Origin: Hyphomicrobiales bacterium
Lineage (GTDB): Bacteria; Pseudomonadota; Alphaproteobacteria; Rhizobiales; Rhizobiaceae
DNA: 64,000 nt
Reading direction: 5' to 3'
Assembly (NCBI GenBank): GCA_017305935.1
Contig: JAFKJU010000022.1
Coordinates: forward strand, 56,602-120,601
Shown piece after piece: positions 35,937 to 44,604 of this stretch. The notes beneath the pieces are model-generated. The model was given only the letters and a program-made list of their open reading frames with translations. It made no database searches and was not told the DNA's origin. Position 1 is the stretch's first letter. Each line of letters opens with the position of its first letter. The position numbers and the translations under genes were made by a program.

Positions 35937-38237
35937 ATGACTTCCCCAATCCTCGCGGCGCTCGGTCTGGTGCTGGCGTTCGGCACGTCCGCCTTTGCGG
36001 CCCCTTCCTCCAGCCTCGTGCGTGGCGGCGATTTTTCCAATGGAAAGGCCGGTTTCTGGTCGACGGACAATGTGCGTCTCGCCGTGCGCTCCGGCCAGCT
36101 CTGCGGCGATGTGTCCGCCGGCGTCGAAAAGCCGTGGGATGCGCTGATCGGCGTGGATACGGGCGAGCTGAAGGCCGGCCAGTCCTATGTGCTCGGTTTC
36201 GAGGCGCGCGCCACCGGTAATGACGCGCCCGACAGGATCAAGGTGATGCTGCAGGATCCGAAGGCGCCATGGGCGGAGCGGTTTGCCGCGCCGGTGGAGG
36301 TAACAGAGGCGCTGGAGCCGGCCAGCCTGCCGTTTTCCAATGCGCGCGCCGGCCGCGCCCAGCTCGTCTTCCAGCTCGGCGGCCAGCAGGGCGCCTGGCG
36401 TTTCTGCATCGACAATGTGAAGCTTTCGCCCGCGGGCGAGGACCAGGCGGAGACTCGCATGAACCAGAACCGCGCCGCACCCGTGCTGGAGCCGGTCGCC
36501 GATCCGGTGCGGCTCAACCAGGCCGGCTTCCTGCCCGGTGGGCCGAAGCGGGCGACGATCATATCCTTGTCGAAGACGCCGTTGCGCTTCCAGATCGTCG
36601 ATGGCGCCGGCAAGCTGTTCGGCGAGGGTGAGACGGAAGTGCGCGGCGTCGATCCCGCCTCCGGTTACAGCCTGCACGTCGCCGATTTCACGCCGCTGAC
36701 GCGGCCGGGCGGCGATTACCGGCTGGTCGCCGGCGAGGCGGCAGGCCCGGCCTTTGCTATCGACAGCGACCTTTACCGGCGGCTCTCCGTCGACGCGCTC
36801 TCCTGGTTCTATCCGCAGCGCAGCGGCATTGTCATCGACGGCGCGATCGCCGGCGCGGCCTATGCCCGCCCGGCCGGCCATGTCGGTGTCGATCCCAATC
36901 GCGGCGATGGCGCGGTTGCCTGCCTGACGGGACCGGTGGCGGCCGAGCTTTACGGCAAGGACTGGCAATGCAAAGGCACGCGCGACGTCAGCGGCGGCTG
37001 GTACGATGCCGGCGACCACGGCAAATATGTCGTCAATGGCGGCATCTCGGTGGCGCAGATGATGGCCGCTTTCGAGCGCGCCAAGCGTTTTGCACCGAAA
37101 TCGCCGCTGCTCTCGGATGGTTTCGCACGTCTGCCGGAGCGGGGCAACGGCGTGCCGGACGGTCTCGACGAGGCGCGCTGGGAGCTGGAATTCCTGCTGA
37201 AGATGATCGTGCCGGACGGCGAACCGCTTTCCGGCATGGCCTATCACAAGGTTCACGACATCGGCTGGACCGGCTTGCCGATGCTGCCGCATCTCGACCC
37301 GAAGGAGAGGGCGCTGCACCGGCCCTCGACGGCGGCGACGCTGAACGTCGCGGCGGTGGCCGCGCAAGGGGCGCGGCTGTTCCGTCCCTATGACGCCGCC
37401 TTCGCCGACCGGCTGCTGGCGGCGGCGCGCACGGCCTATGGGGCAGCACAAAAACACCCCGATCTTTTCGCGCCGGTCTCGGATGGGCAGCAGGGCGGCG
37501 GCGATTACGACGACGACGATGTGTCCGACGAATTCTACTGGGCGGCAGCCGAACTGCTGATCACCACCGGCGACACGGCCTATCTGGAGGCGCTCAGGGT
37601 CTCGCCGCACTGGAAGCGCGATCCCTTCGACGGCGCCGGCTTCGACTGGCGCAACGTCGCCGGCTTCGCCCGGCTGGAACTGGCGCTCTATGGCGACCCG
37701 CTGCCCGATGCCGACCGGCAGATGGCCAGGGCTTCGGTGATCTCGGCCGCCGACCGTTTCGTCAGCTACCAGAAGAAGCAGGGTTTTGGCTATATCTACC
37801 GTCCCAAGGGCGGCATTTTCGCTTGGGGTTCGAATCACCTGATGTTGCAGAACCTGCTGGTGACGGCGGCCGCCTTCGACCTCACCGGCGAGAAGCATTA
37901 CCTGGCGGCCGCGCGCGAGGCGATGGATTATCTGCTCGGCCGCAACCCGATGAACATCTCCTACATCACCGGCTACGGCACGGCCTTCGCCCATAACCAG
38001 CATAGCCGCTGGTATGCGCATCAGCTCAACCCCGCCTTGCCGTCGCCGCCAGCGGGTTCGCTGGCCGGCGGGCCGAATGCGACGCTGGCCGATCCCGTGG
38101 CGCTGGAAAAGCTGGCCGGCTGCGCCGGCTCGCGCTGTTATATCGACGATATCGGCGCCTGGGGCGTCAACGAGATCACCATCAACTGGAATGCGGCGCT
38201 GCTGCAGGCGGCGAGCTTCCTCGCCGATGCGCAATAG
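35937..38237 (+). CDS. Secreted GH9 endoglucanase with N-terminal carbohydrate-binding module
   Basis: About 766 residues: a signal peptide (LAALGLVLAFGTSAFA), a CBM4/9-like jelly-roll (VRGGDFSNGKAGFWSTDN to WRFCIDNVKLSP, about residues 25-165), an Ig-like CelD_N domain starting VRLNQAGFLPGGPKRA, then an (alpha/alpha)6 GH9 domain. The catalytic Asp is in DVSGGWYDAGDHGKYV, HSRW is the conserved His region, and the acid Glu is in WGVNEITINWNA. An acidic run (DYDDDDVSDEF) may bind calcium. ATG 35937 has AGAAGG 5 bases upstream; ATG 35934 is adjacent. GH9 enzymes cut beta-1,4-glucans. Confidence 0.9.
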   Translation: MTSPILAALGLVLAFGTSAFAAPSSSLVRGGDFSNGKAGFWSTDNVRLAVRSGQLCGDVSAGVEKPWDALIGVDTGELKAGQSYVLGFEARATGNDAPDRIKVMLQDPKAPWAERFAAPVEVTEALEPASLPFSNARAGRAQLVFQLGGQQGAWRFCIDNVKLSPAGEDQAETRMNQNRAAPVLEPVADPVRLNQAGFLPGGPKRATIISLSKTPLRFQIVDGAGKLFGEGETEVRGVDPASGYSLHVADFTPLTRPGGDYRLVAGEAAGPAFAIDSDLYRRLSVDALSWFYPQRSGIVIDGAIAGAAYARPAGHVGVDPNRGDGAVACLTGPVAAELYGKDWQCKGTRDVSGGWYDAGDHGKYVVNGGISVAQMMAAFERAKRFAPKSPLLSDGFARLPERGNGVPDGLDEARWELEFLLKMIVPDGEPLSGMAYHKVHDIGWTGLPMLPHLDPKERALHRPSTAATLNVAAVAAQGARLFRPYDAAFADRLLAAARTAYGAAQKHPDLFAPVSDGQQGGGDYDDDDVSDEFYWAAAELLITTGDTAYLEALRVSPHWKRDPFDGAGFDWRNVAGFARLELALYGDPLPDADRQMARASVISAADRFVSYQKKQGFGYIYRPKGGIFAWGSNHLMLQNLLVTAAAFDLTGEKHYLAAAREAMDYLLGRNPMNISYITGYGTAFAHNQHSRWYAHQLNPALPSPPAGSLAGGPNATLADPVALEKLAGCAGSRCYIDDIGAWGVNEITINWNAALLQAASFLADAQ

Positions 38238-38384
38238 GCCGTAACGGTTGTCGGCGCGACAGTCCGGAGCAAGCTCGCCGTGCGACCATAAGCCTGTCGC
38301 GGCTGCCTGGTCCGTTTTTTCAGGGCAGAGGGGAGCGGGCGGTCGCGACAGAGCCTGCTCTTCGACCGTTCCGGCAGGCGTCTG

Positions 38385-38699
38385 TCAGGCAGGGGTTTCG
38401 CTGACGGTCTGACAGTAGATTTCCTCAAGAGTGCCGAGCACCTTCAGGACCGCTTCCGACGAACTCGAATAATAGATGGTCTGGGCGTCGCGGCGTGTGT
38501 TGACCAGTTTCTGGGCACGCAGCTTCGACAGATGCTGCGACAATGCCGATTGGCTGAGGCCGACCTGACTGGCGAGCGCGCCGACAGCCACTTCCCCCTT
38601 GACCAGGCTGCAGAGGATTTGCAGGCGCTTGGGGTTTGCCATGGCGGACAGCAGGCCGGCGGCGACAGTCGAATGGTCGGAGAGAGAATCGGTTTTCAT
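38385..38699 (-). CDS. nolR: NolR-like ArsR-family transcriptional regulator
   Basis: A 104-residue winged-helix repressor. SAMANPKRLQILCSLVKGEV, VGLSQSALSQHLSKLRAQ and NTRRDAQTIYYSSSSEAVLK match S. meliloti NolR almost residue for residue in the DNA-binding part as I remember it. NolR represses nod genes and tunes growth and quorum sensing; no metal-binding Cys pairs of ArsR sensors are seen. The N- and C-terminal tails are shorter than in S. meliloti. It is 207 bases downstream of hugZ-like on the same strand, room for its own promoter, and no nod genes lie nearby. Confidence 0.82.
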   Translation of the reverse strand: MKTDSLSDHSTVAAGLLSAMANPKRLQILCSLVKGEVAVGALASQVGLSQSALSQHLSKLRAQKLVNTRRDAQTIYYSSSSEAVLKVLGTLEEIYCQTVSETPA

Positions 38700-38888
38700 C
38701 GTGCGTTCCAGCGCCGCCGTCAGACGGGGGCAAACAAGCTCCGGCTCGGGGCCGCACGATTTTTCCCGTGCCGGATCGGTCCGGGGAAAATTATGCAGCG
38801 ACTATAAAGTATTACAGCGATTTTTGCACGTTGGTGGACGTCACGTTGCGCTGCAGGAAGAGCGTCAGACTTATCGTCGGGGTCCAAA

Positions 38889-38904
38889 ATTGTACATTGC
38901 TAAA
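38889..38904 (-). promoter_or_regulatory. Candidate NolR binding site
   Basis: On the minus strand the sequence reads TTTAGCAATGTACAAT, which fits the published NolR consensus (A/T)TTAG-N9-A(T/A). It lies about 190 bases upstream of the nolR-like start, at the end of the upstream gene. NolR is known to repress itself in rhizobia. The motif is short, so chance is a real alternative. Confidence 0.4.
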
Positions 38905-38905
38905 T

Positions 38906-39661
38906 TTAACGTATTGTCGGCCCGGTTTGTCCCATGTAACTAATTAAGCTATGCGTAAATTGCAGCGGTTCGGGAAATTCCAGCCGCCCGCCGACGGTAT
39001 TGTCCGTCGATGCGATGTCGATCCCGCCGGCATCCAGTCCCGCGATCCGCCAGTCGTTCGAGGCGGGCAGCGACAGGGTTCTGGCGATGCCCGCCGCAGC
39101 CTCGGGATCGGCGGCCAGCAGGCTGGCCAGCGCCTCTTCTTCCATCTCCGAAAACTGCTCCGCGTCCGGTCGAGGGCCGAGGATGTCGGTGCCTTCAAGC
39201 GCGTAGGCGCGGCCGAAGCCGCCGTTGAGGCTCGCCGAGACCGGCGCCAGCCGGAAGAAGGCGAAATCCGGAAAATCGATGTAGAGCGCGGCCTTGGGGT
39301 GGCGCAGCACGAATCGGCGGCGCAGCCGGACGCGTGCGGGATCATCCACCGCCACGCGTTCGGCGCGGGCGAGAATGGTGACGCGTGGATAGGCCAGCGG
39401 ATCGCCCTTGCCTTGCTCGCCCGCCAGCAGTGAGCAGCGCGAATCGGCCGTCAGCGCCCTGGTATGGGCCGAGAGCGCCGAGACGAGGATAACAGGCGTG
39501 CCATCGCTATCGGTGGCGGCCAGCACGCGGCTGGCGAAGGGGAAGCCGGTTTCGGCATCGACGACCGCCAGCGCCACATGCGGGCCGCCATGCAGCAATC
39601 GCCGCGCCAGGCGGCGGGCATCGTCATCCGTATCGCGCAGGACGGAGGGCTTGTCGGTCAT
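38906..39661 (-). CDS. HugZ-family / pyridoxamine-oxidase-like heme utilisation protein
   Basis: A 251-residue protein with a split-barrel FMN-binding-like domain (ARRLARRLLHGGPHVALAVVD; PFASRVLAATDSDGTPVILVS; LSAHTRALTADSRCSLLAGE) followed by a DUF2470-like C-terminal half. This arrangement is that of HugZ heme-degrading proteins and their pyridoxamine-oxidase-like relatives. GGGAGGAGA before ATG 39661 is a strong ribosome site. Heme oxygenase activity is not proven by sequence; a general flavin-linked role is possible. The heme-type TonB receptor at 54550 could be a functional partner. Confidence 0.78.
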   Translation of the reverse strand: MTDKPSVLRDTDDDARRLARRLLHGGPHVALAVVDAETGFPFASRVLAATDSDGTPVILVSALSAHTRALTADSRCSLLAGEQGKGDPLAYPRVTILARAERVAVDDPARVRLRRRFVLRHPKAALYIDFPDFAFFRLAPVSASLNGGFGRAYALEGTDILGPRPDAEQFSEMEEEALASLLAADPEAAAGIARTLSLPASNDWRIAGLDAGGIDIASTDNTVGGRLEFPEPLQFTHSLISYMGQTGPTIR

Positions 39662-39731
39662 GTCGTCTCCTCCCGTAAGAAAAGCGTATCGCAGGTCTGG
39701 CCGCGACACGCTTTCAAAGCATCGTTTTATC

Positions 39732-39775
39732 GCATTTCCGAACGGAACCGGGTATCCGTTTTCCCGGAAATGCTC
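39732..39775. repeat. Rhizobial palindromic intergenic repeat, copy D
   Basis: GCATTTCCG (39732-39740) and CGGAAATGC (39765-39773) are perfect nine-base arms. Between them lies AACGGAACCGGGTATCCGTT. It is the cleanest copy of the family in the window and sits between the hugZ-like gene and the end of choV. Confidence 0.75.
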
Positions 39776-39825
39776 AAAAGTGGCCGCCGCTCCACCGAAG
39801 CAAAAGTGGCGGATGTGCAGGCGCT

Positions 39826-40875
39826 TCAGGCGTTTTCCCGGCGACGGTGGCGAGTGAGGCCCTCGACGATATCCTGGGCGCTGATCGTGCCGATGACAGT
39901 GCCGTTCTCGACAACGCCGATATTGCCGGGCTGGCGGGTCAACGCGTCCAAGATGTCGACCAGCGGCGTGGTGACCGTTGCCGTGGCGCTGACGCCGGGC
40001 GTTGCGGCCTGCACGCCGGCCTGCATGACGTCGCCGGCGGTGAGCATGTTGATCGGGTTCATGTTCTGCACGAAATCGGCGACATACTGGTTGGCCGGAT
40101 TGCGGACGATCTCCTGCGGCGTGCCGCACTGGACGATGCGCCCGCCTTCCATGATGGCGATGCGGTTGCCGATGCGGAAGGCTTCGTCGAGGTCGTGGCT
40201 GACGAAGAGGATGGTCTTCTTCAGCCGCCGCTGGAATTCGAGCAACTCGTCCTGCAGGCGGGTGCGGATCAGCGGGTCGAGGGCCGAGAAGGGTTCGTCC
40301 ATCAACAGGATCGGCGCGCCGGTCGCGAAGGCGCGGGCGAGGCCGACCCGCTGCTGCATGCCGCCCGAGAGTTCGTTGACCTTGCGGCCCGCCCATTTCG
40401 TCAAATTGACGAGTTCGAGCTGTTCGCCGACGCGCTGCTTGCGCTCGGCTTCCGGCACGCCGGCCAGTTCCAGCCCGAAGCCGACATTGTCGGCCACCGT
40501 TCGCCAGGGCAGCAGCGCGAATTGCTGGAACACCATCGAGACGGTGTGCATGCGAAAATCGCGCAGCGCCTTGGGGGAACAGGCGTAAGGGTCGATCGGC
40601 CCGGTTTTCGAGGCGACCGACACCTTGCCGCGCACCACCGGCGCCAGCCCGTTGACGGCGCGCAGCAACGTCGACTTACCGGAACCGGAAAGGCCCATCA
40701 GCACGAGGATCTCGCCCTCGTGGATGGAGAGCGACGCCTTGGCGACGCCGAGCACCAGGCCGGTTTCGTGGCCGATCTCGTCTCGGGTCTTGCCCGCGTC
40801 GATCATGGCGATCGCTTTTTCGGGATTGTTGCCGAAAACGATATCGATGTCGTTGAAGGTGACTGCATCGCTCAT
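39826..40875 (-). CDS. choV: Choline ABC transporter ATP-binding protein
   Basis: A 349-residue ATPase with Walker A MGLSGSGKST, the signature LSGGMQQRVGLARA, Walker B ILLMDEPFSALDP and a C-terminal CBS-like region, the ProV/ChoV layout for glycine betaine and choline import. DPYACSPKALRDFRMHTVSM is a ChoV-type insert. The start ATG 40875 overlaps the choW stop by four bases. Choice of choline over glycine betaine rests on the binding protein. Confidence 0.9.
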   Translation of the reverse strand: MSDAVTFNDIDIVFGNNPEKAIAMIDAGKTRDEIGHETGLVLGVAKASLSIHEGEILVLMGLSGSGKSTLLRAVNGLAPVVRGKVSVASKTGPIDPYACSPKALRDFRMHTVSMVFQQFALLPWRTVADNVGFGLELAGVPEAERKQRVGEQLELVNLTKWAGRKVNELSGGMQQRVGLARAFATGAPILLMDEPFSALDPLIRTRLQDELLEFQRRLKKTILFVSHDLDEAFRIGNRIAIMEGGRIVQCGTPQEIVRNPANQYVADFVQNMNPINMLTAGDVMQAGVQAATPGVSATATVTTPLVDILDALTRQPGNIGVVENGTVIGTISAQDIVEGLTRHRRRENA

Positions 40876-41717
40876 GCGCCATCTCCTGCTTCGGAACTGC
40901 GGAAGACGCGATCGAGGATGATCGCGAGGATGACGATGCACAGGCCGGCTTCAAAACCCTTGGCGACGTTGACGGTGTTGAGCGCCCGCACCACGGGTAC
41001 GCCTAGGCCGTTGGCGCCGACCAGCGCAGCGATGACCACCATCGACAAGGACAGCATGATGGTCTGAGTCAGGCCCGCCATGATCTGCGGCGTGGCGAAG
41101 GGCAGTTCCACCTTGCGCAGCACCTGCATCGGCGTGGCGCCGAAGGATTCGGCCGCTTCCACCAGCGAGGGCGGCGTCGAGATGATGCCAAGGCGGGTGA
41201 GGCGGATGGGGGCGGGAATGGCGAAGATGACCGTGGCGATCAGGCCCGGCACCATGCCGAGGCCGAACAGGATCAGAGCCGGGATGAGATAGACGAAAGT
41301 GGGGATCGTCTGCATCAGATCGAGGATCGGCCGCATGATCGAATAGACCCAGGCGCGCCGCGCCGCGGCAATGCCGAGCGGCACGCCGACCAGCATGCTG
41401 ACGGCGGTGGAGGCGAGCACCAGCGCCAGCGTCTCGGTCGTCTCCTTCCAGTAGCCCTGGTTGATGATGAACAGCAGGCCGATCGCCGTCATCGCCGCGA
41501 CGCTGACCGAGCGGCGCAGCCACCAGCCGATGGCGGTCAGCACCGCGACCACGATCAGCGGATGCGGCGTTTGCAGCAGATACAGCATCGCCTTGATGCA
41601 ATTGGAAAGAATGAAGGAAAGCTGGTTGAAGAACCAGCCGCCATTGGTCGTCAGCCAGTCGACGAAGGATTTCGCCCACGGCCCGATCGGGATCCTGTTG
41701 TCAGTTAGCCAATTCAC
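40872..41717 (-). CDS. choW: Choline ABC transporter permease
   Basis: A 281-residue permease with about six transmembrane helices and the EAA loop EAAESFGATPMQVLRKVELP, the coupling site to ChoV. LMQTIPTFVYLIPALILFGLG is a ProW-family signature. It sits between choX and choV, with its stop overlapping the choV start. A hairpin at 41757-41787 precedes it in the transcript. Confidence 0.9.
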   Translation of the reverse strand: MNWLTDNRIPIGPWAKSFVDWLTTNGGWFFNQLSFILSNCIKAMLYLLQTPHPLIVVAVLTAIGWWLRRSVSVAAMTAIGLLFIINQGYWKETTETLALVLASTAVSMLVGVPLGIAAARRAWVYSIMRPILDLMQTIPTFVYLIPALILFGLGMVPGLIATVIFAIPAPIRLTRLGIISTPPSLVEAAESFGATPMQVLRKVELPFATPQIMAGLTQTIMLSLSMVVIAALVGANGLGVPVVRALNTVNVAKGFEAGLCIVILAIILDRVFRSSEAGDGA

Positions 41718-41756
41718 GCGCGTCCGCCCGTTGGAAGATGGAAATCTCTAGCCTTA

Positions 41757-41787
41757 TGAAAAGAGCGGCTTCACGCCGCTCTTTTCA
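41757..41787 (-). terminator. Intra-operon hairpin between choX and choW
   Basis: TGAAAAGAGCGGC (41757-41769) and GCCGCTCTTTTCA (41775-41787) are a perfect 13-pair stem with a five-base loop. On the minus strand it ends CTCTTTTCA. Partial termination or 3'-end protection here would give more binding protein than permease and ATPase. Confidence 0.75.
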
Positions 41788-41796
41788 TTCCGGTAT

Positions 41797-42753
41797 TCAG
41801 AGGCCAAGGCCGCTTTTGGCGGCGGCCAGAGCATCGCCGCCATCCAGCGTTGTGACGCCGGCAAGCCAGGGCTCGATGACGGAAGGATTGGCCTTCAGCC
41901 ATTCGGTGGCGGCGGCTTCCGGCTCCTTGCCGTCATTGAGGATCTTGCCCATGATCTCGTTTTCCATCTTCAACGAGAACTTCAGATTGGTGATGAACTT
42001 GCCGACATTGGGGCATTCGGCGGTGTAGCCGGCGCGGACGTTGGTGAAGATGGTGGCGCCGCCGAAATTCGGTCCGAAGATGTCGTCGCCGCCCGAGAGA
42101 TAGGTCAGCTTGTAGTTGGCGTTCATCGGATGCGGCTCCCAGCCGAGGAAGACAACGGGCTTGCCTTCCTTGTCGGCGCGCGAGACCTGCGCCAGCATGC
42201 CCTGCTCGGAGGATTCGACCACCTCGAAACCCTTGAGGCCAAAGGTGTCCTTGTCGACCATGTCGATGATCAGGCGGTTGCCGTCGTTGCCCGGCTCGAT
42301 GCCGTAGATCTTGCCGTCGAGATCGTCCTTGTGGGCCGAGATGTCCTTGAAATCCTTGATGCCGAGTTCGGCGCCCTTGGCGTTGGTGGCCAGCGTGTAT
42401 TTGGCGCCTTCCAGGTTCGGGCCGAAGGATTCAACCGACTTGTCGTTCAGGAAGGGACGCACGTCGTTTTCCTGGGTCGGCATCCAGTTGCCGAGGAAAA
42501 CGTCGATGTCCTTGTTCTTCAGCGACTGATAGGTGACCGGCACCGAAAGCACCGTCGTCATCGGCTGATAGCCGATGGCTTTGAGCACGACGGAGGCGGT
42601 CGCGGTGGTCGCGGTGATGTCGGTCCAGCCGACGTCGGAGAAGCGCACGCTCGCGCAGGCTTCCGGCTCCGCGGCATGAGCCGGTGCCGTTGCCAGCGCG
42701 CCAAGTGCCGCCGTTGCCAGCATTGCCAGTCTGAAACTATTGATTTTCTTCAT
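41797..42753 (-). CDS. choX: Choline ABC transporter substrate-binding protein
   Basis: A 318-residue periplasmic binding protein with a signal peptide (LAMLATAALGALATAPAHA). VRFSDVGWTDITATTATASV, DVFLGNWMPTQEND, IYGIEPGNDGNRLI and VVFLGWEPHPMNANY match ChoX, whose aromatic residues and Asp bind choline. It is first in choX-choW-choV; choline import feeds betaine synthesis or catabolism. The 200-base upstream region shows no operator I can name. Confidence 0.93.
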   Translation of the reverse strand: MKKINSFRLAMLATAALGALATAPAHAAEPEACASVRFSDVGWTDITATTATASVVLKAIGYQPMTTVLSVPVTYQSLKNKDIDVFLGNWMPTQENDVRPFLNDKSVESFGPNLEGAKYTLATNAKGAELGIKDFKDISAHKDDLDGKIYGIEPGNDGNRLIIDMVDKDTFGLKGFEVVESSEQGMLAQVSRADKEGKPVVFLGWEPHPMNANYKLTYLSGGDDIFGPNFGGATIFTNVRAGYTAECPNVGKFITNLKFSLKMENEIMGKILNDGKEPEAAATEWLKANPSVIEPWLAGVTTLDGGDALAAAKSGLGL

Positions 42754-42954
42754 TGATAACTCCCAGCCTTTTATTGTTCAGAGCCCCCAGCCAATCACCA
42801 ATAATAGCGAATTTCAAGCGGAGAGCTGTCTTTTACCGACTGTTATCATGGTCCTTTGCGACGTTTTGCACCCTGTTCAGCGGCGTGAAACCGGTGATGA
42901 TGGGCGCAAACCGCGCGGGAGACGTTTTCCGCGGGTGCAAATCGGGGAACCTCC

Positions 42955-43338
42955 ATGATGCGTCGCTGTCTTGCCATACTCTGTCTTTTCGTGGCCTCGA
43001 CCGGGTTGGCCCGGGCCGGTGGCGATGCGAAGGCGGGGGCGATGGTCTTCAAGAAATGCGCCGCCTGTCACACCGCCACCGAGCCGGTGAACAAGGTCGG
43101 CCCGTCATTGATGGGCGTCGTCGGCCGCCCGGTCGCGACCGCCCCCGGCTACAGCTATTCGTCGGCGATGCAGGCTTTCGGCGGCGGCAAGGTCTGGGAC
43201 GAGGCGGCGCTGACCACCTATCTCGCCAATCCGCGTTTCGTGGTGAAGGGCACCAAGATGACCTTCGCCGGCTTGAAGGCGCCAGCCGACATCGCCAATG
43301 TCATCGCCTATCTCAAGGATCCGGCCTCGGCGAAGTAA
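42955..43338 (+). CDS. Periplasmic class I cytochrome c
   Basis: A 127-residue secreted cytochrome with a signal peptide (CLAILCLFVASTGLARA), heme motif CAACH (Cys35, Cys38, His39) and Met102 in KGTKMTFAG as likely sixth ligand. GPSLMGVVGRP and YSYSSAMQAFGGGKVW are typical of cytochrome c2/c550 proteins. It is divergent from choX and 126 bases upstream of the AAA-ATPase cluster. An electron partner cannot be assigned from context. Confidence 0.9.
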   Translation: MMRRCLAILCLFVASTGLARAGGDAKAGAMVFKKCAACHTATEPVNKVGPSLMGVVGRPVATAPGYSYSSAMQAFGGGKVWDEAALTTYLANPRFVVKGTKMTFAGLKAPADIANVIAYLKDPASAK

Positions 43339-43464
43339 GACAGCCGACGATGCAATTCGCGGGACGGGTATGGTTTCATCCCGCACGGAATCCTATATGG
43401 TCTCTACCGGTTCGAGGGGGCGCGGGACGAGCGCTCCCTTCATCACTTGAGGAGAGGCACCTGC

Positions 43465-44553
43465 ATGGCGACGCTACAGTCCTTCGACAGCGAAATTGCA
43501 AAGACCCGTTCCATCGTCGACGAGGTTCGCGGCAAGATGGCGCAATCGGGTGCCGCGCTCGACCAGTTCGCCAAGGCCGACACCAAGCTGGGCGACGTCA
43601 ATTTCGATATCGAGAATGCGCGCATCCAGGACGTGCTCGTCCAGCAGAAGGCGATGGAAGCCAATATCGCCGACCTGATCATCGGCCTGGAAGACGCCAC
43701 AAACGTCTTCGGCTCCGAATTCGAGAGCATGAAGACCTATACCGGCTACGAGAAGTTCATCGGCATCTTCTCAAAGCAGAAGGCGCAGCGCATGCGCACC
43801 GACCGCGTCCGCAACATGTCGCTGGCCGGCAACCTGCAGGAACTGCTGGTCAAGTCCGACACCATTGTCGGTATCCTGAAGGAGCAGCGTGGCATTCTCG
43901 ACCAGCGCTACAAGAGTTCCGAGGCCAGCCTGATCCAGGTGATCGAGCGCCGCAAGCAGACGGTCGCCAATCTTGAAACGACACAAAAGCGCATCAACGA
44001 GATCAACCCGCAGCTGCTGGATATCGAGAACCGCATCGCCGCCTCCACCGAGCAGGGCCAGCGCACCCAGCTCGAAGGCGAGCGCTCGGCGATGGCCACC
44101 GAATACAACCAGATGCAGGCGCGCGAGCAGGAGTTGCTGGCCGAGAGCCAGACGCTGGAACGCTATACCTCGATGTTCCAGACCTTCGTCGATTCGCTCA
44201 ACAACCAGATCGCCGCCCAGAACACGCTGATCAACAAGCTGACCATCGATACCGAGCAGCGCATCGTGCTCTACAAGGCCCTGGAAGATTCGCTGAAGAC
44301 CGCCGCCCAGCAGGAAGTCGCCCACCGCATCAACACGCTGGGTTCCCAGGTGGATACGGCCGCCGAGGAAACCATGGCCGGCATCGGCGCGGCTGCCCAG
44401 CGCCATATCGGCGATCTGCTCGAAATGCACGAGAAGAACATGCTGGCGACGCAGGACATCCAGCGCCGCAAGAAGCTGGCCGACGACGCCTTCGCCCGCC
44501 GCTTCCAGGCGGTTCTCGACAAGCACAACGCCGCCGATTACGTCCGCCAGTGA
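43465..44553 (+). CDS. Coiled-coil protein, first gene of the AAA-ATPase module
   Basis: A 362-residue, Cys-free, almost wholly helical protein with long heptad stretches, e.g. RKQTVANLETTQKRINEIN, AREQELLAESQTLERYTSMF and LADDAFARRFQAVLDKHNA. No signal peptide or membrane helix, so cytoplasmic or peripheral. Its all-helical build reminds me of TelA/KlaA 'toxic anion resistance' proteins, but I see no diagnostic motif. GAGGAGAGG at 43449-43457 supports ATG 43465. It is followed after 51 bases by the rest of the module. Function unknown. Confidence 0.75.
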   Translation: MATLQSFDSEIAKTRSIVDEVRGKMAQSGAALDQFAKADTKLGDVNFDIENARIQDVLVQQKAMEANIADLIIGLEDATNVFGSEFESMKTYTGYEKFIGIFSKQKAQRMRTDRVRNMSLAGNLQELLVKSDTIVGILKEQRGILDQRYKSSEASLIQVIERRKQTVANLETTQKRINEINPQLLDIENRIAASTEQGQRTQLEGERSAMATEYNQMQAREQELLAESQTLERYTSMFQTFVDSLNNQIAAQNTLINKLTIDTEQRIVLYKALEDSLKTAAQQEVAHRINTLGSQVDTAAEETMAGIGAAAQRHIGDLLEMHEKNMLATQDIQRRKKLADDAFARRFQAVLDKHNAADYVRQ

Positions 44554-44604
44554 CGGCATCGCGCGTATGAGCAAAGGCGGGGACGACAGGGGCAGGGCGG
44601 CGGC

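Noticed and set aside
35847..38234. 795-codon minus-strand ORF opposite the GH9 gene
   Set aside because: Low-complexity, Arg/Gly/His-rich product with no motif, covering a clear GH9 cellulase in the other strand.
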